From Saprospiraceae bacterium (GTDB lineage: Bacteria > Bacteroidota > Bacteroidia > Chitinophagales > Saprospiraceae): a stretch of DNA of 64,000 nt. A model generated the notes under the pieces. The model saw only the letters and a program-made list of their open reading frames with translations, did not search any database and was not told the DNA's origin. The position numbers were made by a program, and so were the translations under genes. Below, one piece after another: positions 50,787-59,102 of the stretch. The stretch spans positions 103,043 through 167,042 of the forward strand of contig JADJVK010000054.1 of assembly GCA_016710625.1 (NCBI GenBank). The letters are read 5' to 3'. Every line of letters starts with the position of its first letter. The stretch's first letter is position 1.

Positions 50787-51853
50787 GCATTTTTGCCTTT
50801 CATTTGTTGAATGATTACAGTGGCAGTCCAAAAGTGTTGAGTCAATTACTTAAAGGATTGGTAGAAAAAGGGGAAGATGTAAATATAGTTACTTGCTCAG
50901 GCAGAGATGGATTTTTGTCGGATATTAAAGGAGCAAATTACCATTATTTTTGGTATAATTGGCACCAAAATCCTTTTGTGAGATTATTTAATTACATGCT
51001 AAGCCAATTTTTACTTTTTTTCAAATTTCTATTTCTTGTAAAAAAAGGAGATATCGTTTATATCAATACTGTACTTCCTTTTGGTGCTGGATTATTAGGA
51101 AAACTGAAATCATGCCAAGTGGTATATCATATCCATGAAACAAGTATGAAGCCCTTGGTGCTGAAAAAATTCCTTTTTGGAATTGTCAAATTAACTGCTG
51201 ATAAGGTAATTTATGTTTCGAACTACTTAGCCCAAAATGAGCCTGTCTCTTCTCAATCTACAATTGTGATTCCAAATGCGATTGATGCTAATTTTTTAAA
51301 AATTGCCCAATCTTTTGAGAAATCTATTTGTACCAATCATGTTTTGATGATTTGTTCTTTGAAAAAGTATAAAGGGGTCGATGAATTTGTTCATTTGGCA
51401 ACCATCTCTCCGTTATTAAATTTTAGGTTGATTGTAAATGCTTCAGAATTAGAGATTAGTACATATTTTATAAATAAAAAATTACCAAATAACCTTGAAA
51501 TTTTGCCCACACAAACAAATGTTCACCCACATTATCAATGGGCAGATATTGTTTTAAATTTATCTAAAACCGATAAGTGGATTGAAACTTTTGGGTTGAC
51601 AGTCATTGAAGCAATGGCTTATGGTTTGCCAGTTATAGTGCCACCAGTAGGCGGAATTGCCGAAATAGTTTCTGACGGTATTAATGGCTATAAAGTGGAT
51701 TCAAATAATATTGAGGAAATTAAAAATAGGTTATTTGATATTATTTCTAATGAAAATTTGTACAAAAAAATGAAAGTGCAATCAAAATTAAGTTTGCAGA
51801 ATTATTCTGAGTCTAAATTTTTAGTTAGAATTCAGGATTATTTATTGACTTAA
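50783..51853 (+). CDS. GT4 family glycosyltransferase
   Basis: The 356-residue GT-B enzyme has YSGSPKVLSQLLKGL at the N-terminus, VVYHIHETSMKP mid-domain, VIPNAIDANFL at the domain junction, and KTDKWIETFGLTVIEAMAYGLPVI as the C-terminal donor-binding region. The ATG overlaps the preceding gene's stop (ATGA), so it is translationally coupled and part of the same sugar-adding set. Confidence 0.92.
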   Translation: MSIFAFHLLNDYSGSPKVLSQLLKGLVEKGEDVNIVTCSGRDGFLSDIKGANYHYFWYNWHQNPFVRLFNYMLSQFLLFFKFLFLVKKGDIVYINTVLPFGAGLLGKLKSCQVVYHIHETSMKPLVLKKFLFGIVKLTADKVIYVSNYLAQNEPVSSQSTIVIPNAIDANFLKIAQSFEKSICTNHVLMICSLKKYKGVDEFVHLATISPLLNFRLIVNASELEISTYFINKKLPNNLEILPTQTNVHPHYQWADIVLNLSKTDKWIETFGLTVIEAMAYGLPVIVPPVGGIAEIVSDGINGYKVDSNNIEEIKNRLFDIISNENLYKKMKVQSKLSLQNYSESKFLVRIQDYLLT

Positions 51854-51886
51854 TGTAAATACATGTAGTCCAAATACTGCACATTA

Positions 51887-51901
51887 TTCCACAATATGGA
51901 A
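51887..51901. promoter_or_regulatory. Palindrome TTCCA-N5-TGGAA, site 3
   Basis: Reads ATTCCA-CAATA-TGGAAT (51886-51902), 33 bp after the second GT4 gene and upstream of the DUF1972 transferase. Confidence 0.75.
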
Positions 51902-51954
51902 TCATTTAAGTGGTTTTAAATTTATAAATGATTGATATATAGATAGATACAAAC

Positions 51955-51970
51955 TGGCATAATCCTTTTA
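51955..51970 (+). promoter_or_regulatory. Possible sigma-54-type promoter, site 3
   Basis: TGGCAT begins 53 bp after the palindrome. The -12 position reads TTTTA, so only the -24 half is convincing. The ATG of the next gene follows 41 bases after the box start. Confidence 0.4.
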
Positions 51971-51995
51971 GTAATTTAAGTATCAATTAATTATT

Positions 51996-52424
51996 ATGAA
52001 AAGTACAAAACAAAAAATTGCAATAATTGGAACAGTTGGTTTACCAGCAAATTATGGTGGTTTTGAAACATTGACGGAGCATCTAGTTAAAAATTTAGAT
52101 TTCAAATATGATTTCACTGTTTATTGTTCTGGAAAAAAATATAAAAAAGAAGATAGAAAACCTTACTACAGAAATGCAAAATTGAAATATTTACCTTTAG
52201 AAGCCAATGGAATTCAAAGTATTTTCTATGATACGATATCTATTATTCATGCACTATTTTTTGCAGATGTCCTTTTGATACTTGGTGTTGCAGGAGCATG
52301 GATTTTACCATTTGTGAAATTTTTTACCAATAAAAAAATTATCATTTCAATAGATGGAATTGAATGGAAAAGAGACAAATGGAATGTTTTGCTAAAACAT
52401 ATTTGTTTTGGGCAGAAAAGTTAG
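51996..52424 (+). pseudogene. DUF1972/rhamnosyltransferase-like GT4, N-terminal part
   Basis: The DUF1972 domain is clear: IAIIGTVGLPANYGGFETL, FTVYCSGKKY, LKYLPLEANGIQSIFYD and SIDGIEWKRDKWN. Then the frame fails. The family continues KFAK after KWN, and the next frame gives CFAKTYLFWAEKLAVKYSH. One indel in the AAATGGAATG stretch near 52385 is the simplest cause. Confidence 0.85.
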
Positions 52425-53212
52425 CTGTTAAATACTCACACATTGATATATCCGACAATGAGTCTATTCAAGATTATACCGCATACAGATACGGTAGCTT
52501 GAGTAGAATCATTGAATACGGAGCAGACCACACATTAATAGTAAAACCCACACAAAAAGATTTCGAAAAGTATCCATTTTTAATGGAAAAATTTGCATTC
52601 AAAGTGTGCAGAATTGAACCTGAAAATTCGGTTCATCTCGTTCTAAGTGCTTTTTCCCAGTTGCCTGATCATAAAATTGTGATTATGGGTAATTGGGGAA
52701 ATAGCACCTATGGAATCAATTTAAGACAGCAATATTCTAATTACAGTAATATCATATTGCTCGATCCAATTTATAATCAAACAACTTTAGATTTAATTAG
52801 AGGAAATGCATCTTTATACATTCATGGTCATTCTGCTGGAGGCACCAACCCTTCATTAGTCGAAGCGATGTATTTGGGAAGACCCATCATAGCTTTTAAT
52901 GTGTCTTACAATAAAACAACTACTGAAAACAAAGCCATTTATTTTAAGAATAGCGAAGAATTAATACATATCATTCAGACTACTAGAGAGTTAGATTATG
53001 AGTTTATCGGCAGGCAAATGAAGGTTGTGGCTCATAGAAGATATAAATGGTCCATTATTGCCTCAAAATATGACCAACTTATAAAAGAATCATTAACCAT
53101 ACATCATAAAGTACCAACATTACCATTGACAAAGAGCATTAAAGAGAATGTATTGATAAACATGGAATTAGGACATTTAAAGCATCAATTATACCTTTTT
53201 GAAAAAAGATAA
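52364..53212 (+). pseudogene. DUF1972/rhamnosyltransferase-like GT4, C-terminal part
   Basis: Its first residues (to about MECFAK) overlap the previous frame. The true continuation runs from KTYLFWAEKLAVKYS through IIEYGADHTLI, FKVCRIEPENSVHLVLSAFS and SLYIHGHSAGGTNPSLVEAM, the donor-binding C-terminal domain. The reconstructed protein is about 405 residues, normal for the family, and would add rhamnose or another deoxyhexose. Confidence 0.85.
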
Positions 53213-53220
53213 AAAAAATT

Positions 53221-53901
53221 ATGAAAAATCTACTTACTTACATCATCGCACCAATTTTTACAACCCTTTTTGTTTTATTCATTACCCCAATCATTAGAAA
53301 ATTTGCTGTTAAATACAATTTGGTCGATAAACCTAATAGCAGAAAAGTACATAAAGAATCTATTCCATTAGTGGGCGGAATAGCAATATTCTTAGGGGCA
53401 TTATTTACTTGTTTAATTTTCAATTTAGTAATATTCCAAAATAAAGAAATACTAATTTTATTATTTGGTTCAATATTACTTTTGTTAACTGGAATTGTAG
53501 ATGACTACTCAGATATAAGAGCAAGTTATAAACTATTGATTCAGATTGCTCTAGCATATTTTGTTTCGGCAAATGGGATTCGTTTAGAGTCATTTTTTGG
53601 GATTTTTGGAATAAATACTATACCAGTTATCTTTCAATATATACTCACAATTTTAATAATTACTGGAACCATAAATGCAATCAATCTAACGGATGGAATT
53701 GATGGTTTAGCAGGCGGAATAGCGATATTAGGTCTTTCAGCCTATGCAATACTTGCTTATGTTTTAGGAAAAACTGAGTTGATGTTTGTATTTCTGTTAT
53801 TGATTGGGGCATTAATCGGATTTTTGAGATATAATTTAAGTAGTAAATCAAAAATATTCATGGGGGACTCAGGATCACTATTTTTAGTTTTATTTTGGTA
53901 G
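53221..53901 (+). pseudogene. WecA/MraY-type phosphoglycosyl transferase, main part
   Basis: The polytopic protein has DKPNSRKVHKESIPLVGGIA, the metal-binding GIVDDYSDIRASYKL, NAINLTDGIDGLAGGIAIL and KIFMGDSGSLFL: all active motifs of the WecA/WbpL group. It would attach the first sugar phosphate to undecaprenyl phosphate and so initiate the exopolysaccharide or O-antigen unit. The frame breaks at VLFW near 53897. Continuing sequence VVSGIILIKSSVNS is in the next frame. Confidence 0.88.
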
Positions 53902-54301
53902 TTTCAGGTATTATATTGATAAAATCATCTGTAAATTCTTATTTATTTAAACCTACATTTACCACAATAGTTGGACTATTTATTCTACCAGTTTTTGATT
54001 CAATTAGAGTTTATATTTCAAGATTGAAAAAAGGATTAAGCCCTTTCACACCAGATAAAACTCATTTTCATCATTTAATTTTGAATATGGGAATCAAACA
54101 TGGAAAAGCTACCATAATAATATTAGTATTACCATATTCTTATTTTCAATTTCAATATTATTAGGTTACCAATTGTCTTTAACTCTATCAATTGTTAGTG
54201 TATTGTTACTTTTTCATGTAATTTCTAAATTTTTATCTATCCATAACGATGTATTTATTTGGAGAAAAAAACTAAATAATTTGGAGAAAAACCACGACTA
54301 A
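53895..54301 (+). pseudogene. WecA/MraY-type transferase, C-terminal part
   Basis: It includes the last conserved cytoplasmic loop LSPFTPDKTHFHHLILNMG (HxHH). The frame runs into a stop at 54164 after a second indel near 54125. The correct sequence continues as ITIFLFSISILLGYQLSLTL and reaches a TAA at 54299-54301. The complete enzyme would be about 360 residues. Confidence 0.8.
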
Positions 54302-54324
54302 GAATTCCATATTTTGTAAATTTA

Positions 54325-54339
54325 TTCCACAATTTGGAA
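54325..54339. promoter_or_regulatory. Palindrome TTCCA-N5-TGGAA, site 4
   Basis: Reads ATTCCA-CAATT-TGGAAC, 24 bp after the WecA-like stop. No coding region begins within 800 bp downstream. Confidence 0.72.
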
Positions 54340-54393
54340 CAAATTTAAAATTCATAAAATTGTAATTTATAGATTAACAGTAGTTTATAAAAT

Positions 54394-54409
54394 AGGCACG
54401 TTTTTGGGC
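54394..54409 (+). promoter_or_regulatory. Possible sigma-54-type promoter, site 4
   Basis: AGGCAC-GTTTT-TGGGC begins 54 bp after the palindrome. It shares GGCA(C/T)GTTTTTG with the box of site 5, which also precedes non-coding DNA. Confidence 0.45.
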
Positions 54410-54419
54410 GCATTTATAA

Positions 54420-54890
54420 GGGGATTGTATGTATATTTTTGAGTTAAGATTCAAAATTTTTTACATTTGATTTCAATGTTCTTTAATAATAGTGCGAAAT
54501 TTTAATGATTTTAGTAATAAATATATTGTCAATTTTTGTAGAAAAAGTAGAATATTTTATTGATTCCTTTTTTTATAGAATTTTCGATATTTAAAATATA
54601 CTTTTTTGTAAAATTATAAATATCAATTTTTTTTAAATTGTATATATATTTTTTGCAAACAGAAAACAAACACTTTTACAAACTTTTTTTAATATTTATA
54701 ACCATATATGTCAATAAACTATTTATAGCTATTCAACATAATTCATATCAATGAATAAAGCATTTTTTGATATGATTTTAGAAACAATGTTTTTATACAT
54801 TTAATAGTTTTTGGTTTAGGGTCAGTTACAAAAAACGAGTTTAATAACTCTATTTAAACGAGGAGCTGAAGAGCTTCTCGTTATTTTATT
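54420..54890 (+). ncRNA. Candidate long non-coding RNA downstream of site 4
   Basis: From the expected start near 54420 to a terminator-like hairpin at 54857-54882 there is no credible open frame, only AT-rich sequence with several small inverted repeats, one of them followed by a T-run at 54436-54463. It could be a non-coding transcript or a very long leader of the radical SAM gene. The placement rests on the promoter-like box and the terminator only. Confidence 0.3.
54857..54890 (+). terminator. Intrinsic terminator-like hairpin
   Basis: AACGAG-GAGCT pairs with AGCTT-CTCGTT (11 bp, one G-T) around the tetraloop GAAG, followed by the T-rich ATTTTATT. GC-rich compared with its surroundings. 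Confidence 0.65.
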
Positions 54891-55083
54891 ATATATTTAT
54901 AACTCAATTTTTTTTAACAAATTATTTTTTTATCAATTATTAATTTGTTGATAGTTAAGTTGAATGAGCACTAGGTTTTTTTCTTTTAAATTACAGCTCA
55001 CACATAAATAATAATCACTATTAATTTATATATTTTGGGTTTAATTATTTATGAAATCATAATAATGTCATCAACTTAATATT
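54891..55083. other. AT-rich non-coding stretch between two terminators
   Basis: No open frame of note. A TATATTTTGGG near 55029-55039 loosely fits a -7 element, so a short transcript ending at the terminator at 55084 is possible, but the evidence is thin. Confidence 0.35.
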
Positions 55084-55113
55084 GCCGTCAAAATGTTTTG
55101 GCGGCTTTTTTTA
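55084..55113 (+). terminator. Intrinsic terminator
   Basis: GCCGTCAAAA pairs with TTTTGGCGGC (10 bp, one G-T) and is followed by seven T. It stands directly before the radical SAM gene, so that gene either has its own start downstream of it or is controlled by attenuation through it. Confidence 0.8.
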
Positions 55114-55148
55114 TTTTTATAATTCTCCTTTAATATTAATCGCTATAT

Positions 55149-57374
55149 TTGAATAAAAAAGATAAGTTGAAAGATATTTTATTAATCACGCCTCCTTTTA
55201 CACAACTAAATACGCCTTATCCAGCTACTCCTTATCTAAAGGGTTTCCTGAACACCAAAGGGATTGATTGTTATCAAATTGATTTAGGAATTGAAGTGAT
55301 AAATCAGCTCTTTACCAAACATTTTTTGAATATATTATTTGAAGAGGCATTCTTAAGTAAAACTATTTTATCTGAAAATTCGAAAAGAATTTATGTTCTT
55401 AAAAATGAATATTTAAAAACAGTAGAGCCAGTTATACAATTTTTACAAGGAAAAAATCCGACTTTAGGTAGAGAAATTTGTGCAGGAAAATTCCTACCTC
55501 AAGCATCTAGATTTGACGTAATTGACGATCTGGAATGGGCTTTTGGAATAATGGGAATGCAGGATAAAGCAAAGCATCTTGCAACTTTATATTTAGAAGA
55601 TCTTTCAGATTTCATCGTTGAATGTGTGGATGAACATTTTGGATTCAGTAGATATGCGGAAAGATTGGGTAGGTCTGCTAATTCTTTTGATGAACTTTTT
55701 GATTATCTCCAAAATCCACTTTCTATTATTGAAAATCTTACAATTGATATTTTAAAAAGTCATATAGAGAAATTTCAGCCTAAATTTATTTGCTTCTCAG
55801 TGCCTTTTCCTGGCAATTTAACAGCCGCTTTTCGTTGCTGTCAATTTATAAAAGAACATTATCCAAGTATTAAAACTGCTATGGGTGGCGGTTTTGCCAA
55901 TACAGAACTCCGAAGTATTACTGAAACTAAAGTCTTTCATTTCTTTGACTTTATTACTTTAGATGATGGGGAATTGCCAATAGAAATTTTGATTGAAAAT
56001 GTATTGAATAATGACCCTAAAAGCCCAAATTATCAGCTTTTTAAAAGGACTTTCTTATTAGAAAATGGTAAGGTTGTTTTCAATAATTTTTCTCTTAGAA
56101 ATGATTATAAACAATTAAATGTTGGAACGCCTGATTATTCAGATCTGCTTTTAGATCAATATATTTCAGTGATAGAAGTGGCAAACCCCATGCATAGTTT
56201 GTGGAGTGATGGAAGATGGAATAAGCTTACAATGGCACATGGTTGTTATTGGGGAAAATGTACCTTTTGCGATACTTCCTTAGATTATATCAAACTGTAT
56301 GAGCCCATCGCCGCAAAAACATTGGTAGATAAAATGGAGCAATTGATAGCTCAAACTGGAGAGAATGGTTTTCATTTTGTGGATGAAGCTGCTCCACCTG
56401 CATTAATGAGAGATGTGGCATTGGAAATATTAAACAGAAATTTGGTGGTGACTTGGTGGACGAATATCCGTTTCGAAAAAAGTTTTACCAAGGATTTATG
56501 TAGATTACTGAAAGCATCTGGTTGTGTGGCAGTCTCAGGTGGGTTGGAAGTTGCTTCTGATCGTTTATTAGCATTGATACAGAAAGGCGTAACTGTGGAG
56601 CAAGTGGCTCAAGTTACCCATCATTTCACTGAAGCAGGGATTATGGTTCATGCTTATTTGATGTATGGATATCCAACTCAAACTGAACAAGAAACCATTG
56701 ACAGCTTAGAAATGGTTCGTCAATTATTCGAATTGGGGATAATTCAGTCTGGATTTTGGCATCAATTTGCATTGACTGCTCATAGTCCAATTGGATTGGA
56801 GCCTGAGAAATACAAGATTGTGCCTGATATTCAGCCTATTACATTTGCAAATAATGATGTTCAATTCAAAGATAAAACAGGCATTAACCACGAAAAATAT
56901 AGTTTTGGATTGAAAAAATCTTTATATAATTTTATGCATGGAATTTGTTTTGAATTGCCATTGCAAGATTGGTTTGATGATTTTCGAATACCAAAAACAA
57001 AGATTCCAAAAGATTTTATAAGAAATTGTATCGCTAGTAATGATACTCTCATAACAAAATCAACTTCTAGAATTATTTGGCTTGGAAATCCTCCTTTTGT
57101 GGAATATATTACTAAAAACAAAAAAGGGAGAAATATGGAGCTAATCCAATTACAATTTCATACCCAAGATGCAGTAGTAAATGTGAGTTTTGAAAAAGGA
57201 AAAGGGGAGTGGTTGGTTAAAAAAATGACCGAATTACATATTAGTAAATCTAATAAAATAACCTTTTCTGATTTGAAAACGAATTATGAAGAAGAGATTC
57301 AGGAAGATTTTGAATTATTTTGGTATTCAAAAGGAATGGATGCTATAAAGGAAATTGGTCTTTTGGTATTATAG
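55149..57374 (+). CDS. B12-binding-domain radical SAM enzyme
   Basis: The 741-residue protein begins at TTG (55149), since a stop lies 4 codons upstream and KDILLITPPFTQLNTPYPAT is the usual family N-terminus. An N-terminal B12-binding-like region (FICFSVPFPGNLTAAFRC, MGGGFANTELRSI, DDGELPIEIL) precedes the radical SAM barrel, with cysteines C366, C371 and C374 in CYWGKCTFC (CX4CX2C). A C-terminal region of about 170 residues (from about 570) has no known motif. Such enzymes do methylations and ring or carbon-skeleton changes. It follows a terminator and lies next to a polysaccharide locus, but a link is not shown. Confidence 0.88.
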   Translation: MNKKDKLKDILLITPPFTQLNTPYPATPYLKGFLNTKGIDCYQIDLGIEVINQLFTKHFLNILFEEAFLSKTILSENSKRIYVLKNEYLKTVEPVIQFLQGKNPTLGREICAGKFLPQASRFDVIDDLEWAFGIMGMQDKAKHLATLYLEDLSDFIVECVDEHFGFSRYAERLGRSANSFDELFDYLQNPLSIIENLTIDILKSHIEKFQPKFICFSVPFPGNLTAAFRCCQFIKEHYPSIKTAMGGGFANTELRSITETKVFHFFDFITLDDGELPIEILIENVLNNDPKSPNYQLFKRTFLLENGKVVFNNFSLRNDYKQLNVGTPDYSDLLLDQYISVIEVANPMHSLWSDGRWNKLTMAHGCYWGKCTFCDTSLDYIKLYEPIAAKTLVDKMEQLIAQTGENGFHFVDEAAPPALMRDVALEILNRNLVVTWWTNIRFEKSFTKDLCRLLKASGCVAVSGGLEVASDRLLALIQKGVTVEQVAQVTHHFTEAGIMVHAYLMYGYPTQTEQETIDSLEMVRQLFELGIIQSGFWHQFALTAHSPIGLEPEKYKIVPDIQPITFANNDVQFKDKTGINHEKYSFGLKKSLYNFMHGICFELPLQDWFDDFRIPKTKIPKDFIRNCIASNDTLITKSTSRIIWLGNPPFVEYITKNKKGRNMELIQLQFHTQDAVVNVSFEKGKGEWLVKKMTELHISKSNKITFSDLKTNYEEEIQEDFELFWYSKGMDAIKEIGLLVL

Positions 57375-57420
57375 AAAAAACACCCAAATTAAACTCAAGA
57401 TTGAATCCACTGTTGGGCAA

Positions 57421-57594
57421 TTATTCTGGAAAATTATTTATTGCTTTTTCGTGCTTTTCAACATAGCTCTTTACGGGTAAGATAACTGTATCACTCTTGC
57501 CTTCACTTTTATAGGCTGAAATAGGCTTAGCTCTACCTAAAGACTTGTCAGCTGGTGCTTTCTTTACATTTTTTGATCCTTTATCCTTACTCAT
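57421..57594 (-). CDS. Small basic protein, 57 residues
   Basis: On the minus strand an ATG at 57592-57594 opens a frame of 57 residues, MSKDKGSKNVKKAPADKS then LGRAKPISAYKSEGKS, ending NNFPE. The protein is Lys-rich (about 12 of 57), has a disordered first half, then a beta-like VILPVKSYVEKHEKA segment. It resembles small Bacteroidota proteins that begin MSKDKG, but I know no function. It is convergent with the radical SAM gene, whose stop is 47 bp away. Confidence 0.7.
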   Translation of the reverse strand: MSKDKGSKNVKKAPADKSLGRAKPISAYKSEGKSDTVILPVKSYVEKHEKAINNFPE

Positions 57595-57933
57595 ACTTCA
57601 AAATTTATTGTCGAAGAAATTATCAACACTTAAAGGTAGTCTAAATAGTTGCCAAACTTATCTATTTGATTATAAATGATTTATTTATTTTCATTTTGCT
57701 TTTATTTATTTTAAATTCATTAATAAATTTTTTCAAAGGAACTTATTTTGAAAATATTGAAAGGATGAGCTGAAAACTAAAGATTTACCAATATATGTAA
57801 ATAATAATATAATTATTCTCAATCCAAATTTGGGAGTTTAAATATCATCGAAAAATTGAATTTCCCAAAAGTGGCACAATTTTTTTAAATAGAATAACTT
57901 GATTTCTCACCAATATCCAATTGTTGTAATTAT
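57595..57933. other. AT-rich intergenic region with a lone TGGCAC box
   Basis: No gene is visible. A TGGCAC-AATTT-TTTTA box at 57872-57887 looks like those of the palindrome sites but has only an imperfect ATCCA-AATT-TGGGA repeat 36 bp upstream, so it is not counted as a sixth site. Confidence 0.4.
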
Positions 57934-57948
57934 TTCCAAAATTTGGAA
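57934..57948. promoter_or_regulatory. Palindrome TTCCA-N5-TGGAA, site 5
   Basis: Reads TTTCCA-AAATT-TGGAAT. It stands in an otherwise gene-free region and precedes a promoter-like box and a strong terminator. Confidence 0.72.
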
Positions 57949-58001
57949 TAATTAAAAGTGTACAATCTGTTTAAAACGTTGATAAATAATGTATTAAAAA
58001 C

Positions 58002-58017
58002 TGGCATGTTTTTGATA
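58002..58017 (+). promoter_or_regulatory. Possible sigma-54-type promoter, site 5
   Basis: TGGCAT-GTTTT-TGATA begins 53 bp after the palindrome, the same spacing as sites 2 and 3. Predicted transcript start is near 58028. Confidence 0.45.
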
Positions 58018-58027
58018 TAAAATTATA

Positions 58028-58158
58028 TATAAAATGTAGGTTTTATAATATAACCTTAAATGAATATTTGATAACTGTAAAATTTATTTGTTAAATAATA
58101 AATTTGTTTGTATTGATTTAGAGTGATGGTAGAAACAGTTCTACTATCACTTTTTTTT
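58028..58158 (+). ncRNA. Candidate small RNA, about 130 nt
   Basis: Bounded by the promoter-like box at 58002 and the terminator at 58122-58158. The only ATGs inside open frames of one to three codons, so it does not encode a protein. The body is AT-rich and mostly unstructured apart from the 3' hairpin, a layout usual for trans-acting small RNAs. It would be expressed together with the polysaccharide genes if the shared palindrome is the control site. Confidence 0.5.
58122..58158 (+). terminator. Strong intrinsic terminator
   Basis: AGTGATGGTAGAA pairs with TTCTACTATCACT over 13 bp (one G-T) around the tetraloop ACAG, followed by eight T. It ends no protein gene. Confidence 0.9.
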
Positions 58159-58312
58159 AATTATAAATATTTGACTAATTTGTAAAAATGAAGAAAGGCA
58201 ACAAAAAATTGCTGCCTTAATTATGATTATTTTATTATATTAAATTTTTATGTATTTTGATTGTTATTTTATGATTTAAAGTGTTTCACAAATCATTAAA
58301 TCAACTTCTTGT

Positions 58313-58582
58313 TTATATTCTTTTTCTCAATTCATTTAATGCATTAAAGTCGTCACTTGCATACATATCTTTGATAGATTGAGCTGAAGGAAATTCAAAT
58401 ACAGCTATCGCTTTTATACCACCATTTCCCATGATTTGTTCCATGGTTTTAAAACGTTGCATATTAGAACCACCAAATTTTATGAAAATCCCAACTATTT
58501 GAGATAAATAAGATTGAAAACTTGGGATATCCTCAGTATTCGGAACGGCATTTATTATTAAAAATGTTTTATTCTCAGCCAT
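58313..58582 (-). CDS. DUF1330-like small protein
   Basis: The 89-residue protein looks like a dimeric alpha-beta barrel of the DUF1330 type: FLIINAVPNTEDIPSFQSYL, then GIKAIAVFEFPSAQSIKDMYASDDF, where DUF1330 proteins have a W/F-x-S-pattern before the last helix. Its start meets the stop of the SRPBCC gene (shared base 58582), forming an operon with it and perhaps with the TetR gene. Function unknown. Confidence 0.7.
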   Translation of the reverse strand: MAENKTFLIINAVPNTEDIPSFQSYLSQIVGIFIKFGGSNMQRFKTMEQIMGNGGIKAIAVFEFPSAQSIKDMYASDDFNALNELRKRI

Positions 58583-59094
58583 TATTGAATAGTTTTAACT
58601 GTTGATAAATCTAATTTCGTTTTTTCGTTTACTATTGTCCCTGTTTCGATATAAAGTTTATGACCTGCAAGTATTCCACTTAGAAGTTTTGCATTCATTT
58701 TCTTCATGACAATTGAATTCATGAAATCGAAAAATATATTTTTCATATCATATTCCATTGTTCCTGTTAGGATTGTATTGTTTCCTTCCTCTTTGATAGC
58801 TAAATCCATTGCCATATTATTGATTCCAGGCATTTTATCTAATTGGAATACAGATATTTTGATATTTTTTGCTTCGTTCCATTCCACAACTTTCTCTTCA
58901 GCACTAGCACCCATCATCGTAAAATCACAATGACGAGTGGCACCAACGCCTTCCTTTTGTGAAGATGTGATATAAGATTTGCTAACAGCTGGATGACCGT
59001 GGCATATATTCCCAAAATCAGCTAGTGCTTTCCAAACTTTTTCTTTTGGCAGATTAATTTTAATTTCTTGGATAAAAGTGGTTTGTTTACTCAT
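58582..59094 (-). CDS. SRPBCC-family protein (polyketide cyclase-like)
   Basis: The 170-residue protein has the helix-grip signature: INLPKEKVWKALADFGNICHGHP at the start, GVGATRHCDFTMMG mid-way, and the long C-terminal helix MNAKLLSGILAGHKLYIETG. SRPBCC proteins bind hydrophobic ligands. The operon with a DUF1330 protein and a TetR regulator suggests a small-molecule response unit. Confidence 0.85.
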   Translation of the reverse strand: MSKQTTFIQEIKINLPKEKVWKALADFGNICHGHPAVSKSYITSSQKEGVGATRHCDFTMMGASAEEKVVEWNEAKNIKISVFQLDKMPGINNMAMDLAIKEEGNNTILTGTMEYDMKNIFFDFMNSIVMKKMNAKLLSGILAGHKLYIETGTIVNEKTKLDLSTVKTIQ

Positions 59095-59102
59095 TTTGAT
59101 AC

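Noticed and set aside
57819..57887. Sixth palindrome/box pair
   Set aside because: The repeat ATCCA-AATT-TGGGA is imperfect with a 4-base spacer, and the TGGCAC box is 36 bp away instead of 53.
58195..58218. AAGGCA...TGCCTT inverted repeat as a terminator for the DUF1330 operon
   Set aside because: The stem is short and neither side has a T-run, so terminator function is not supported.
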